A DNA stretch of 64,000 nt, from contig VCCP01000005.1 of assembly GCA_005765155.1 (NCBI GenBank), positions 372,001-436,000 on the forward strand, written 5' to 3'. The stretch comes from Zelopaecilomyces penicillatus (Eukaryota; Ascomycota; Sordariomycetes; Hypocreales; Pseudodiploosporaceae). Shown piece by piece: positions 23,950-34,959 of the stretch; position 1 is the stretch's first letter; every line of letters begins with the position of its first letter. The position numbers and the translations under genes were made by a program. A model generated the notes under the pieces. The model searched no databases and was not told the origin of the DNA. It saw only the letters and a program-made list of their open reading frames with translations.

Positions 23950-26817
23950 TCTTTTTGTTGGGCGTCCGCTCCGCAATCACCAAATCGCTATCCGTGTGTT
24001 CTGCCAGATCTATCTTCTCAAATCCTGGACCTAGCCATCTCGCACACTACACCTCATGATCCCTGCATACACACTCCACTCAGGCGCCGGCTGTGACTCT
24101 GTCCAGGCCACTAGCCCCACGGGCCTCCAGGTCAGCCGCCCCACGATACGCACAACTGGAACCTGCTTCAACCATCAGCACCTTCTTCTTGCTTGCCTCT
24201 CTGAACGCGTCTTCATCCCCGTCTTGATGAACACCGCACTTGCAGCCTTCTTTTGAGTCGTCTTCTCACGATCTTCCAATAGAGCACAGGTACCGTCGCC
24301 AGTCACCAGTACAATGACGCTAGCTCCTTACCACCCCACTGCTTCCTTTATTTCCTACGCCCGGTTGCCCTCCCTTAGCATGTGGCTGTCGAGTCCAAGT
24401 ACTCCTTGACGCCTTTTTGTCTTTATTCTCCTACAGTGTCACAAGAAATGGTACTATAAGCTAACCAGGATCTGCTTACCCCACAGCCGGGCATCTAGTA
24501 CTGCCGGTGCCCACCGTGATTGTTTGATGGAAACCCGGCTGTATCCGAAGGTTGGGTCAATGACGATGTGGTGTAGAACCACGGACAGCCATCGCCAAAT
24601 TCCCAGTCTATTTCAATAGCAAACCCATGGGTAATATTGGCGTTAAGTCGCTGTCATACTGCCTATCTGGAAAGCTCTGAGTTAGATGTGGCACAAAAGC
24701 CTACTGGAAAATAAATTCGCATTAATGGTTTCCCATCAGCGCGTAAAAGCCATTCAAACAGTCTAAATCTACGTTAGAGGAAGCCATGAAGAGGTACACC
24801 ATGGCACGCCACACTCGCTTTCATACTCACTAGTCCCCCTTGCAACTGTTTCGATGGGTGCCACCCTCCCAAGTTCTGGAAATATAGAGTGGGCGGGCAT
24901 GTGACACTTATGTTAAGGACTACCATGCATGAGTGGTTGTCTTGTTCAACGCTATAGAGCTCACAGAAGTGAAACCCGAACTTGTCCGAAGTACATCATT
25001 TATTTTACTCAAGCTCAAAAATACGGATATGGCGGATGCCAAGGCGAAACCGTGAGCCCCGACTCTGGTTGGTGTGGGACTCAACACCATACACTCACCA
25101 GCTTTTTGCAACCATCTCCCTTAACCATGTAGATCCCGGTGCTGGGACGAGCATTGTTACCGGCACGCAGGTTTGCGCATTTATCCTTCCTCTTCACCGT
25201 CCTGCCTAGTATATCGACGTATACATCGTCAGTGAGCATCGCCACCACAGGGACGCGTTCCGATACGCGTCCTTCTGCACACCACCTACCCAAGGCTAAA
25301 CACCCTCCACAGAAGATTTAGGACATTTTACACTCTTCCCTCCTCCCTGGACCAGGTCGGAGGAGAAGAGGTTCATAGTTGCATTTAGGCTACTGCTTGA
25401 ATTCGTATGAAGACCCGATTTGTGGCAGGCCACTCCCAGGATGCAGGTGGCTATATCAGTAAATGTTTGCGAACACTTTCCGGTTATCAGATAATAGTCA
25501 CCTTGCTAGTTTGACGTGGTAATCGTGGGAGGGTGCGCCTGGATCAGGCAGAGCTCCAGTGGTGATAGCCGTGATAAGCTCCATGGCAGAAATACGACAT
25601 TGTTCATCTAGTTTTATTTCATGGGATTGGTCCTGAAACGCCTGTGTTTATGTTCAGATGCGAAAAGCGAGAAAACTGAGCTTGTGAACAAGCCATCCCT
25701 CTACGCTCACGAGTCACACTAATAGTGAGGATAGCGAAAGTGGAATTGCTGTTACGAAGCATCTTTTCTCTGTAGGGCTGGTCTATAACCTACTTATATC
25801 GTGTACGCCCCACGATCGACCTCTGAGGTAGGCCCGTTTTCTGTGAATAAGATGGCTATTCTCAGGACCTGAAGAAGAAAGAAACTCTGGTCCGCGATAT
25901 GCAGTATTGTTTACTGTGAATTGGGATGACCTATCAAGTAAGGAGGGGCTATAGGCAAGTCATCATACCCCCCCAAGCCCCAGGTTTATTCGGCACATCA
26001 AGCAATTGGTCCACTCAACAACATATCAATGAGGAAGGGGGGTAATATATCCTAAAGGCCCAAAAAGGCGACCACGATCTAGACAGCTTCGAGACTAGTT
26101 CTGTCCCATGTGGCCCAAAACGCGACCTGGTGACAAGACCTGGGGCAGTGCGCCACATTTCCAGGGATCGGATGCGTAATCTATATGAGTGGCTTTGTAC
26201 GACAGATGATGGATATAGCGGCAACAGTTGGGCAAAAAAAGAGGCAAAATGAAAACATACAACAGCCGGTGTTCGCTGGTCGTCACCGACCCAACTACTA
26301 ATCTGCCGGTTAATGGTTTGTCTATGGGAGAGCGGACGGGATCCCGAATTCTCCATTACCTATGGTCGTATGTGAAAGAAGGCGGTGATAATTGAGGTTA
26401 TATAGAGATGTCTATTTGTGTCCTTTGTTTGCATGGTTAGTGACGGTTTAATGGGCTTGCATCTCATTCACGTTTGACTATTTGAACTCAAAAACGGCGC
26501 TACAGCTCTGGATTGTGGATTCTATCCTTATCGGAGGAAATAATTACACAGGGCTTACCTTTTGTAGTTTGGGTGTTGGATATAATGTTCTGTTGCGTGG
26601 GAAAGTATAGTAGCCTGAAATGTGGCGGCTCGTGAGGATGATGATAACAGAGTCTAATGACCACAAACATTTAATTTAAATCGGGGCTGAATGGAACGCT
26701 AAATATTAGGTTGAACATAGAGAACATAACTACGACTTCATAATGTCTGTCTCGTGTTGGGAAGGAGACATGCAAGAGGCTGGATGGCTTCATCGCCCGT
26801 TGTTTATTTTGGCCCCC

Positions 26818-26886
26818 GATGGTCGCTGGTGATCGATGACGCGCCCATAGATCTGCTGATTCTACACGGCTTGATCTATGGAGGAG
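26818..26886 (+). repeat. Duplicated segment, copy A (partner at 51552-51621)
   Basis: About 69 bp matches 51552-51621 in the same orientation with few mismatches (shared GATGGTCGCTG, ATCTGCTGATTCT, CGGCTTGATCTATGG). In both places it lies about 0.8 kb before the 3' end of a member of the cysteine-rich family, so it marks one edge of a larger, diverged segmental duplication. Confidence 0.75.
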
Positions 26887-27641
26887 TGCATAGTTCCCCA
26901 TCTCTAGACGGAGCATCACACAATTTGTTTGTGTTCATAGTCTTCATCTTGGACTTCCACCCCAACAGCACAGCATCGCAAGCTGCAGCTCCGATTAGCA
27001 TAATTTAGTCGACCTGTGATTCTTCTCACTTTCATGGCCTGCTGCGTGGCGAATGTGTCTCTACTATTGTTGCAAAAAGCATGACAATTACTTGATATGT
27101 AGGCAATTGAGATATGTTTTCTTGATCAAGAAGACTGAATTGTGACAATCTCGGCGCTGTAGGTGACATGAGTGCAGTGTTGAGAACATCACACACTTGG
27201 AAATTAGGAGAACCCAAAATGATGTGTAGGATATGTTATACATACGCCTTTCGCTTGTCAAGATTTGTCAAGAATGTTCTCATTAGACGACTTGAACTAT
27301 CGTTACGAATCTATAGTAGCCTCGGACGATGACAAACATTTCTTCCTTGTGGGGTGGCAATCATATAAAATTACTGCCTTGGCTATCCTTTGGGTTGGAA
27401 ATTGACCGCGATGCGTAATCGTAACCAGCAGATCCATACCGTCAACAGTGGGAAACTAGCCTTAAGGCAAACGAGTGCCTGTACTTCAACATCCAAGATT
27501 GACCACCTCTCCTTCGCATAAGAGCAATACGAGTTATACTACAGTGACTTCAACCTTGATCCCACTTGCAACTAGTCCTCGTCCTCGTAGTCGTCCTTGT
27601 CCCCCTCGTTATCATCATACTCATGCCATGGGCTACCATGC

Positions 27642-29124
27642 CTATGTCTTGGCCTGTCGAATTTCCCAGTCTTTTTGGCAAACTGACAAGTGCTCTCCTA
27701 TAATTTGTTCATTAGTTTCTTCGATTGTTTCATTTCTGTTTTTTGACAACCACCCCTTCTTTCAATGTAAAGAGAAAACGTACACAAATCTGGCTCGCGC
27801 AAATTATCGGAGCGGGCAAACCCAAAAGGATTCCGGGAGCTGACAAATGACACTTGAGGCTAAACTATTCTCGGCATTCTTTAGGCAAATATTACATTTA
27901 TTTGGTCGATGCATAAATCTCCCTATAATTCTCATGTTTAGTCAAGTCTCGGTAAAGGAATTGGGGTAGCTTGTAGACCTACAAGACGCTCGTTGATGCA
28001 TTTTGATGTTCAGGTCCGATGAGCCGTGGATCAGCAAGTAATGCGCTAACCACCTGGTGTAGTACTTTTGTCTGCCCTTTGTTAAAGAGTGACAATTTCG
28101 ATATGAAGTTGTCTAGTTGCTTAATCGCGGCATCGACATCCTCTTTTCGCTGCTGTTTCTCCTTGTTGCCCTCTTTACCCATCCCATAACAAGAGGATTT
28201 ACCACTTCATATGCCTCGTAGCAGTTTTTGTCTTTGGGATAGAAGTTTTCCTGGATCATGTTCACAGATGAAATCAGCGCTTGTTCATTTTCTGTTCGAT
28301 GCCCAGCACGCGTGCGCACACAGACACCATCAAAAACTCACGAGATGTGTTGCAAGACATTGCGGAAATCCTGCTGTGCCCAATGCGTTTTTTCTTTTTG
28401 TTCTTCACAACCAAGTATGGCCTCACTGAGGTGCTTTTTCAGGAGAAGCTTCTGCGAACAATTCTTTTCCTGCAGTTGGCACACGGGAAGTCAGTACTTC
28501 ACTCTTTGCATCTTATGCACACAGTTGCAGGCTATATTTACACTCACACAACCTTTGGTACCACAGTCGAAAAACGTTGCGTTTCGGACAGAGTGGCTGC
28601 CTATTAGATATTTTTTCTTGAAGAGGGATTACACAGCTGTGGCAGACTGCTTCAGCTGATGATGGGGGCGGCGGTGGAGGAGCGGGACAATGGCCCTGGT
28701 GTTTGCCGGGTGGAAGACCGTCATCTTTCCCAGTCTTATCATCAATACAAAACCATAACGTCCGGCTGGGCAGGGACCGTTGACAACGCAAAGAGTGGAA
28801 CGGGCCTTGGTCAAACCGCAGTATTGCTAAAGAAGTTGCGGACTCGTTAGCACAAGACATGTAAGCATCGGCTAACGTCCAACGTTGCATTTACATTATC
28901 GGTATCGCTGCAGCCATATTGATCTCCCTTGGCTTTGCACGTGAGTTTTCTACCTCTCACAATATGATTAGGTGGCTTAAAATGCATTGTGAGCTTGATA
29001 CCGTATTCTGCAACCAGATTAATAATATTCTCAGATACAAATCTCCTTGCTTGAGGCCTGGGAGTACACTTGCAGCTCCATAGCCAACCCCGAAAAGCAC
29101 AAAGACAAAATGCGCAGCCTTCAT
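27642..29124 (-). pseudogene. Cysteine-rich proline-hinged secreted family, copy 1 (frameshifted)
   Basis: The ATG at 29124 opens a signal-peptide-like segment (MKAAHFVFVLFGV). Downstream, blocks matching copies 2 and 3 appear in the same order: Y-x-C-S-D; a C-G-L-T-K block; a C-P-A-P-P-P-P-P-P hinge; V-R-N-A-T; an E-A-I-L-G-C block; a block N-F-Y-P-K-D-x-x-C-Y after a conserved intron acceptor; C-x2-C; and a terminal E-T-N-E-Q-I-I-G-E ending at the TAG at 27642. The frame is lost at about 29060, 28748, 28595 and in an A-run at 28386-28391, so the copy is decayed. Neighbouring genes are intact, which argues against general sequencing error. Function unknown; the hinge and cysteines suggest two extracellular modules. 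Confidence 0.7.
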
Positions 29125-30290
29125 TGTTGTAACTGAGTGGGCCTGTGATGACTTGTTGCTGCGAAGATGAAAGTCACATGTTCCAAAGTAACATAGAGCA
29201 TGCTATGCAAGTTTTCTCAAGTAGTATTTATATCTGGTCATTTCATTGCTTATTCTCTTGTTTTCTCATTTCTCTCAATTTTCTTTCATGTCACATAAAT
29301 CCCTGGAACCTGGCCCTCCTTCCCATCGCTTTAAGGCCCTCATCACGTCGAGTGAGATTGTTCTCAAACGCGGCACCGATTTTGGGCCAATCGATGAAGA
29401 GCTTTGGCCATGGGAAGTAGGTGGGTGTCCTGGGCACCCGTGTCATTTGGTCACAATATCCACACTTCTCTTGACCAAATTATATGACCAACTAAAGAAG
29501 ATGAAAAGGAAAGGAAATAAAAAAAAGAGAAAAAGGGGCGAAGGAACTAAAAGAGAGAAAACAAGACTGAAAATAGGTGCGTGAGCTTGTAAAAGCTGAG
29601 AAGTGAGACATGCACCCTGGCCAATTACGCACAAGGGATGATGATCTAGATTTCATCACAGTCAAGAGGAAATGTGATTGTGATTTATGTAAGACGTGCA
29701 TACTGGGTAGATCTACGAATCATGTCAGAGGATCGATCATCTGCTTGTGATCCGAGCACGCCGTCTTTACAACTTTACATTACAATCCCAACCAACACTA
29801 GGCCCTGAGTTTGGCAACTATCCGCAACAAGAAACCAACCGCCGTATTGCGCTTCCCAAATATACTCAAACAAAAAAGACAACAGCTAGTAGCTATATAT
29901 TAATGTTATCCCACCCATCTGTCTACGATGTAATCCTTTTCCTGGGATTCTATGGGATGAAGACCCTTGCAGAGATTGTATCTGGCAGTAACCACATAAC
30001 CACTTTGCTTCCAGAGTTTCGCTTTTGTACATGAAGTTCCTATCAGACATCGTGAGCTAGTGGCTTCTACCTTCTTCATCCTCACCCACCCACCCCATCG
30101 TCTGGATAAAATCTCTTCGTAGTTGCTTCCTCAGAGCATCGCTCATTCATCCCTTTTTCACGGATTGACATGCAGCCCTGTATAATTTTTCCATCAGCTT
30201 CTTAACTCCTTTTTAACCTTTTTGAATTGTTCATCATCTTTGGGTAAAGCAGATAGTCAACTTACACATTGGAATCTCGACTTCCGTCCC
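29125..30290. other. Intergenic region between family copies 1 and 2
   Basis: AT-rich with no supported gene. It presumably contains the promoter of copy 1 and a possible last exon of copy 2 (a short G-R-K-S-R-F-Q-C segment followed by GTAAGT near 30255-30280). Confidence 0.45.
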
Positions 30291-31368
30291 CTACAGAACT
30301 CTTGGATTACTTACATCTTTGACAGTGCACCAATCCTTAGTCACTTTCAATATTTCCGATATATCACGACACGTGCGACATCTGGCTTTATCACTGCATA
30401 AGCCTGCCTGTAGAATTAATATCAGCGGGTTCCCATATTCAAAACAAGGAAGAAAATCACGTACGAGATGTCGGCTGATACATATTTCATCTTTAAATTG
30501 TGGCGGTGGAAGCCCAGTCCGTTCCAACTTGTCCTCTACCAGGGCGTACTGAATGAGTGTCTTCTCCACCCAATCTATTTGCAGGAGGAGAAATTGCGGG
30601 AACTCCCGGCTGGCAGACCCGACCTGTTTGCGCTTATGCTTGGCGATCAAGTAGCGTTTTTTATCCCCATCAACCTCATTCCACGCTTCCCTTCTACGGT
30701 CGCGTTTTCGCTGGTATTCTTTAGCCCCGTCTTCTCCATTGCTACAAATATTTTCGGCTAAGCGAAATGTCTGTTGGCAGACATCAACTCTGGTATAGAG
30801 ATTTCCCTGAATGTGTTCATAGAAGAAGTTAGCTCTCGACCAGCCCCTGCCTTTCTAGATCGGCGGAACCTAGACACCCACAAACCCCTTACCAGCTTTT
30901 TTTCAAGACATTGTCGAAACCCAGCTGTGCCAAATGGTTGCTTTTCTGCATCGCAGACATCAACGACCTCATCTAAGTTGGAACGTAGCAGTTCATCCGT
31001 CGTGCACTGTTTCTTCTATGTTCAAAGTATTATGTTAGTATTTCACTGTCTGCATTCGGCACCCATAACCGAGAGTATCTGGCTTGACTTACACAACCTT
31101 CAGAAACACAAGTGAAATAAGTCGCATTTCGGACATTATGGGCCTCTTGTAAACAAGTCGGTCTATGCTTTCGCACACAGTGGCTACAAATAATTCTGGC
31201 TGATTCTGTAGGTGGAGGTGGAGGAGCAGGGCAGTGACCATAACATGTGCCAGGGTAACGTGAATTATTTGGCTCTGCCCCATCCTCAACACAATTATCA
31301 GATGGGACAGGGCAAGGGTCATCAACAGTGCAAAGGATCGGAGGTCTCTGCAAAGGGCCGCAATCTTG
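30291..31368 (-). pseudogene. Cysteine-rich proline-hinged family, copy 2 (N-terminus lost at a transposon)
   Basis: Three exons stay open and in phase: 31368-31093, 31015-30893 and 30806-30315, or read through to a stop at 30291. The first carries Q-D-C-G, a cysteine-rich block, the hinge C-P-A-P-P-P-P-P and V-R-N-A-T-Y-F. The second has E-V-V-D-V-C and ends E-K-K-L. The third has D-V-C-Q-Q, I-C-S-N-G-E, a basic Arg/Lys stretch and C-R-T-C. The signal-peptide exon expected upstream is missing: the Tc1/mariner-type insertion begins at 31442, only 74 bp above the first exon. The coding part is intact, so the loss may be recent. Of the three copies this is the best template for family searches. 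Confidence 0.7.
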
Positions 31369-31441
31369 CTAAAGGGATCGGGAGTACATTAGCATAGATT
31401 ATCGGCAAGTATTGGCGGACGCGGGGGCTTTTCCAGACATA

Positions 31442-31477
31442 CAATCTACCCCCTGAATGATTAACTAGCGCATACTT
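31442..31477 (+). repeat. Left terminal inverted repeat of the Tc1/mariner-type element
   Basis: Begins CAATCTACCCCCTGAATG directly after TA and pairs with 49387-49422 in inverted orientation with one C/T difference. Confidence 0.9.
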
Positions 31478-32058
31478 GCCCCACCCAGTGATTCGGTACG
31501 TACCTCACTAACAGCTGTGCGCAGCCGGGGGCCCCTGCCTTTAGATATCAGCCCAGATCAGTGACAAAATATATATATAACCAATAAAAAATAAAATAAA
31601 ATAATAGAATTATAAATATTAATTATTATAATTTAAATTAAATTATATAATTAGTAAAAAAAAATCTTATAAATATATACAGCTATTAATCCTTATACTT
31701 AGATTTTTATTTAATTTTTATTCTAATTATTTAATATAAATAATTGGATTTTAATTATTTAAGGCATTTTAAATCCTTCTTTTTAATCTACCCTGAATTT
31801 CTTTTAATAACCCCTCCAAAGATGCCTCGCTAACTTCCTTGGGTCCCAGTCTTGCCAAGTGATAGGGGGGCAAGGTATTATAGTGGTCACTATTATCAGC
31901 TGCCAACCGAAATTTCCCCTATTCTTGATAGAAGATACTATACCCCTATGCCTTAGTGCCGTACCTATCTGTTATATATTAAGCTTCTTAACCCTCTTGG
32001 CTCTAGCCTCTCATCATATACATTAGCCTCAATTAAACACGAAGCTATCTTTACACCT

Positions 32059-33428
32059 TTGCCTTCAACACTCATAAATACTGACATTTCAAGCTCCTTT
32101 AGTAGCTATAATATCCTTAGTATGAGGGATCAGCTACACGACCGCGGCAGCCCTGTTCCTGAGGGTATTATAGCTGCTAAAGATGCTGAAAATAGTGATA
32201 TTATAGCTACTAATAATGCTGCTGATAACACCATTGATTCTAATGATTCCGATAACTTTGAAACTATGATAATTAATGAAAATATACTTGCTAAGTACTG
32301 TGCTAAGCTTTATATATGTCTTAATCAGTAGGCTAAGAAGGCAAGTATAACCTATGAAGAGTATATCTAAGCCTGGGCTTTATTTATCTATGCAAAGCTG
32401 CTAAAAGAGAAGATTGCTTAACTTCTTAACCTTATAGTAAATCAGGTTTACTATATAATTATATATCCTTTCTCTCTGGCTTATAGGTACTTAGGGTGCC
32501 TGTTAATTATCCCTGAGAGCCTTATTACTATGATAAAAGAGGTAATTCAAACCCCTTATGCTATAAAGCGATTTCTAATACCTCTAGAGCTTTATAATAC
32601 TATTCCAGCTTTATAGCTATTCTTTAAGAAGGTAATTATAACCTTACTTAAGACTATGGGTGTATAATGCTGGCAATAGCCTTTTTGTGTTATTCTTAGC
32701 CCTAAGGTTAGGGCTAAGTGCCTTATCTTTATATAGTATTAGCAGTACCTATCCCTTATTAAATGGGAGCAGTGGATTTGGACCGATAAGACTTAGGTTA
32801 ATAGAATCCAGCCAGGTTAGCGCTTTATTATAGTTTTTAAAGGTATTATATAAGACTTTATTTTCTATTCTTATTTATATATTAATTTCAAGTCACTTTA
32901 GATGAAGATATCAATGAATTCTCAAAGCCTTAAATAAAAGTATATGATTGGATGTTTTAGGCCTGCTTTATAGGCAAGATAAAGGGCATATCTCTTATCT
33001 AGGATAAGAAATAAGGGATTATAACTGCTAAGTCTTATTACATATATATTTTACTATAATTACTAGACTTTTGGATTTAGGATATAACCCATATCCTTTA
33101 ATAAGATAACACACCTTTATATACAGCTAAAAAGACTAAAAATATCATATAGACAATGTTCAATAGCATTGAGTGGGTTGAGTGGCCTGTATACAGCATA
33201 GATCTTAACCCAATTAAGCATATATGGGTCTGGATAAAGCATTAGATTAGTAAGAACTATAAAAATCGCCCTATAGGTAAGATACTGTATAAGGCTGTTA
33301 TAAAGGCTTGGAATGCTGTTCCTGATGATTATCTATTATTGTTAGTGCATTCAATACCCTATAGGTTGGCTGTTATTATTACAGCACAAGGCAGCTATAC
33401 CAGCTATTAAAAGCACCTAAAAGATATA
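32059..33428 (+). pseudogene. Decayed Tc1/mariner transposase
   Basis: Only fragments are open (the longest is 32059-32331). Later frames read W-I-W-T-D, then S-I-D-L-N-P-I-K-H-I-W near 33185-33230, the conserved block around the second catalytic Asp of Tc1-like DDE enzymes. Numerous in-frame TAG/TAA codons sit where CAG/CAA is expected, the pattern left by RIP. The 3' end of the frame is interrupted at 33428 by the Mutator-like element. It cannot encode active enzyme. Confidence 0.75.
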
Positions 33429-33533
33429 GAGTATTGCTATTTGTATATTACTTTTTTGCTATTCGTATATTAGTGGCCTGTGCATAGCTTATTTTCTGCA
33501 TATACCCCTCTATCCTAGGCCTGCATACTGTAA

Positions 33534-33985
33534 TGTTTGGTGAATTCCTAAGGGATAAACCTAACAAAAAGGGTTTATATTGGCAGATGAGTCAGGGCGT
33601 TCTGAGCAATATATCTGTCACATTGGTGATAGATACCGAGTATTGTAATCAGGGGTTAAGTATTAGCATAGTGAGCGGTAGCGAACAATACAATAAAGTT
33701 GAAAGTATATTGATAACTATCTAACTATATCTAAAGAGTGAAAATTAAGGGTGTATATATATATCTTGGATCATGATTTGAGTTATGATCCTTATTACTG
33801 GATTATACTTAGAATCATGAGCTATCCTGTTAGATTATGGTTTTAGGAGTGATCCTAAGCCCAGGATTACCTCTAGAATCATGATCCAATTCCATACAGT
33901 TCCAAGCCTCCGGTACATACCTAGTGACATCACAAGTCATATGACCGAGGCCTACCGTATGACCTTGGCTGTTGGGTCGTGATAT
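33534..33985 (-). repeat. LTR (3' LTR relative to the minus-strand element)
   Basis: 452 bp, same length as 40529-40980. Most differences between the two are C/T and G/A transitions. Confidence 0.88.
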
Positions 33986-34084
33986 GATGTCTCCCTCTCA
34001 AAAGGTCTTGTCCTTAAGGCCTATAGGCATACCTTTCCTTCCTTTCTTTATATTTATGAGTTATAGGACTTATATTGCGTTGAA

Positions 34085-34779
34085 TTGTTTCTTATGATGT
34101 CAGGTTGCATTAGGAAACCTCAATGTTCTTCGAAGAAGAGTATTGAATATTCTATACTAGCTAAAGGTGTGGATTTCGATAGTGAATCAGTAGATATGCT
34201 GTGTTCTTATTGTTTCAAACAAAAACAATCTTACTATATAGCGGAAAACAGTAGTTATTATATGGCTTGTGTGAAGCGGGGTCGCTCCTGCGATGGTGTT
34301 TTAGTAGCATCCTTATATACGCATTGTCTTTGTGGTATGATATCCAATTCTTACTGATTTCATTAGTAATAAAACTTTTAAAGCAACACCGTTGTCTAGA
34401 CTCCAAAGAAGAGGAAACTGGAGAGAATATCTCAGATATCCAGGATCAATTGTCTGAACTATAGTCATAGCTTTCTTTAGCTCTTAATTATTTGTCTTAT
34501 ATTTGCAAGCTCAAGAAGAAGACTAAAGAGCAAAGTTCTGAGTTGGTTCATCAGGGTTTAGAGGAGTTAGATGCTAAGGACAGGATTGATCTGGTTCCTG
34601 CCTTAGAGGCATATAAGCATTATATGGTATCGGATTTACAGTTCCTAGGTACTCCAAATAAGATGGATTGGTCTTCCTTGGGTTTGGGCGACGAGTTTGT
34701 TGATTTGGGGTCTTTGGCCGGGCTGACTGGTTCTAAAGGAACTGTTATAGCATTGGGTGGCAGTGGTTTAAATGGTTAG
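34085..34779 (+). pseudogene. Antisense accessory ORF of the gypsy element (Cys-rich / coiled-coil)
   Basis: On the strand opposite pol, between the pol end and the LTR, lies a decayed coding region. The first part has a cysteine cluster (L-C-S-Y-C-F-K-Q-K then C-V-K-R-G-R-S-C-D-G). After a frame change and two TAG codons, a Lys/Glu-rich coiled-coil-like segment and an acidic Gly-rich C-terminus follow (34492-34779, stop at 34777). It resembles antisense open frames I recall from fungal gypsy elements, though I cannot cite one. Its role is unknown. Confidence 0.55.
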
Positions 34780-34959
34780 TGGGCTCCTATGTATTGTCTT
34801 CGGATCCAAAGCCTTTCCATTTAATAAGGTATTCATTTCGCTTGTTTTCCTATCTAGTATCCAATATTATTTCTATCTCCTATTCTTTTTCAACTGCTTC
34901 CACTTATATTGTTATGTATTCCTTTGTGTTATTGGGTGCCTTATTTAGTAAGGAAATAT

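Larger units (their letters stand above)
16211..27641. other. 11-kb gene-poor interval
   Basis: No open frame here shows a domain, signal peptide plus family pattern, or a convincing splice model; all are short and overlap each other. Composition is mixed, not RIP-like. I see microsatellite-like pyrimidine tracts (CTC/CCT near 21735-21765), two poly-C runs, a CCAGCAG repeat near 21375-21405, and a segment at 26818-26886 duplicated downstream of another gene. Part may be the promoter and long 5' leader of the CCCH gene. Short secreted proteins or noncoding RNAs could be missed without transcript data. Confidence 0.5.
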
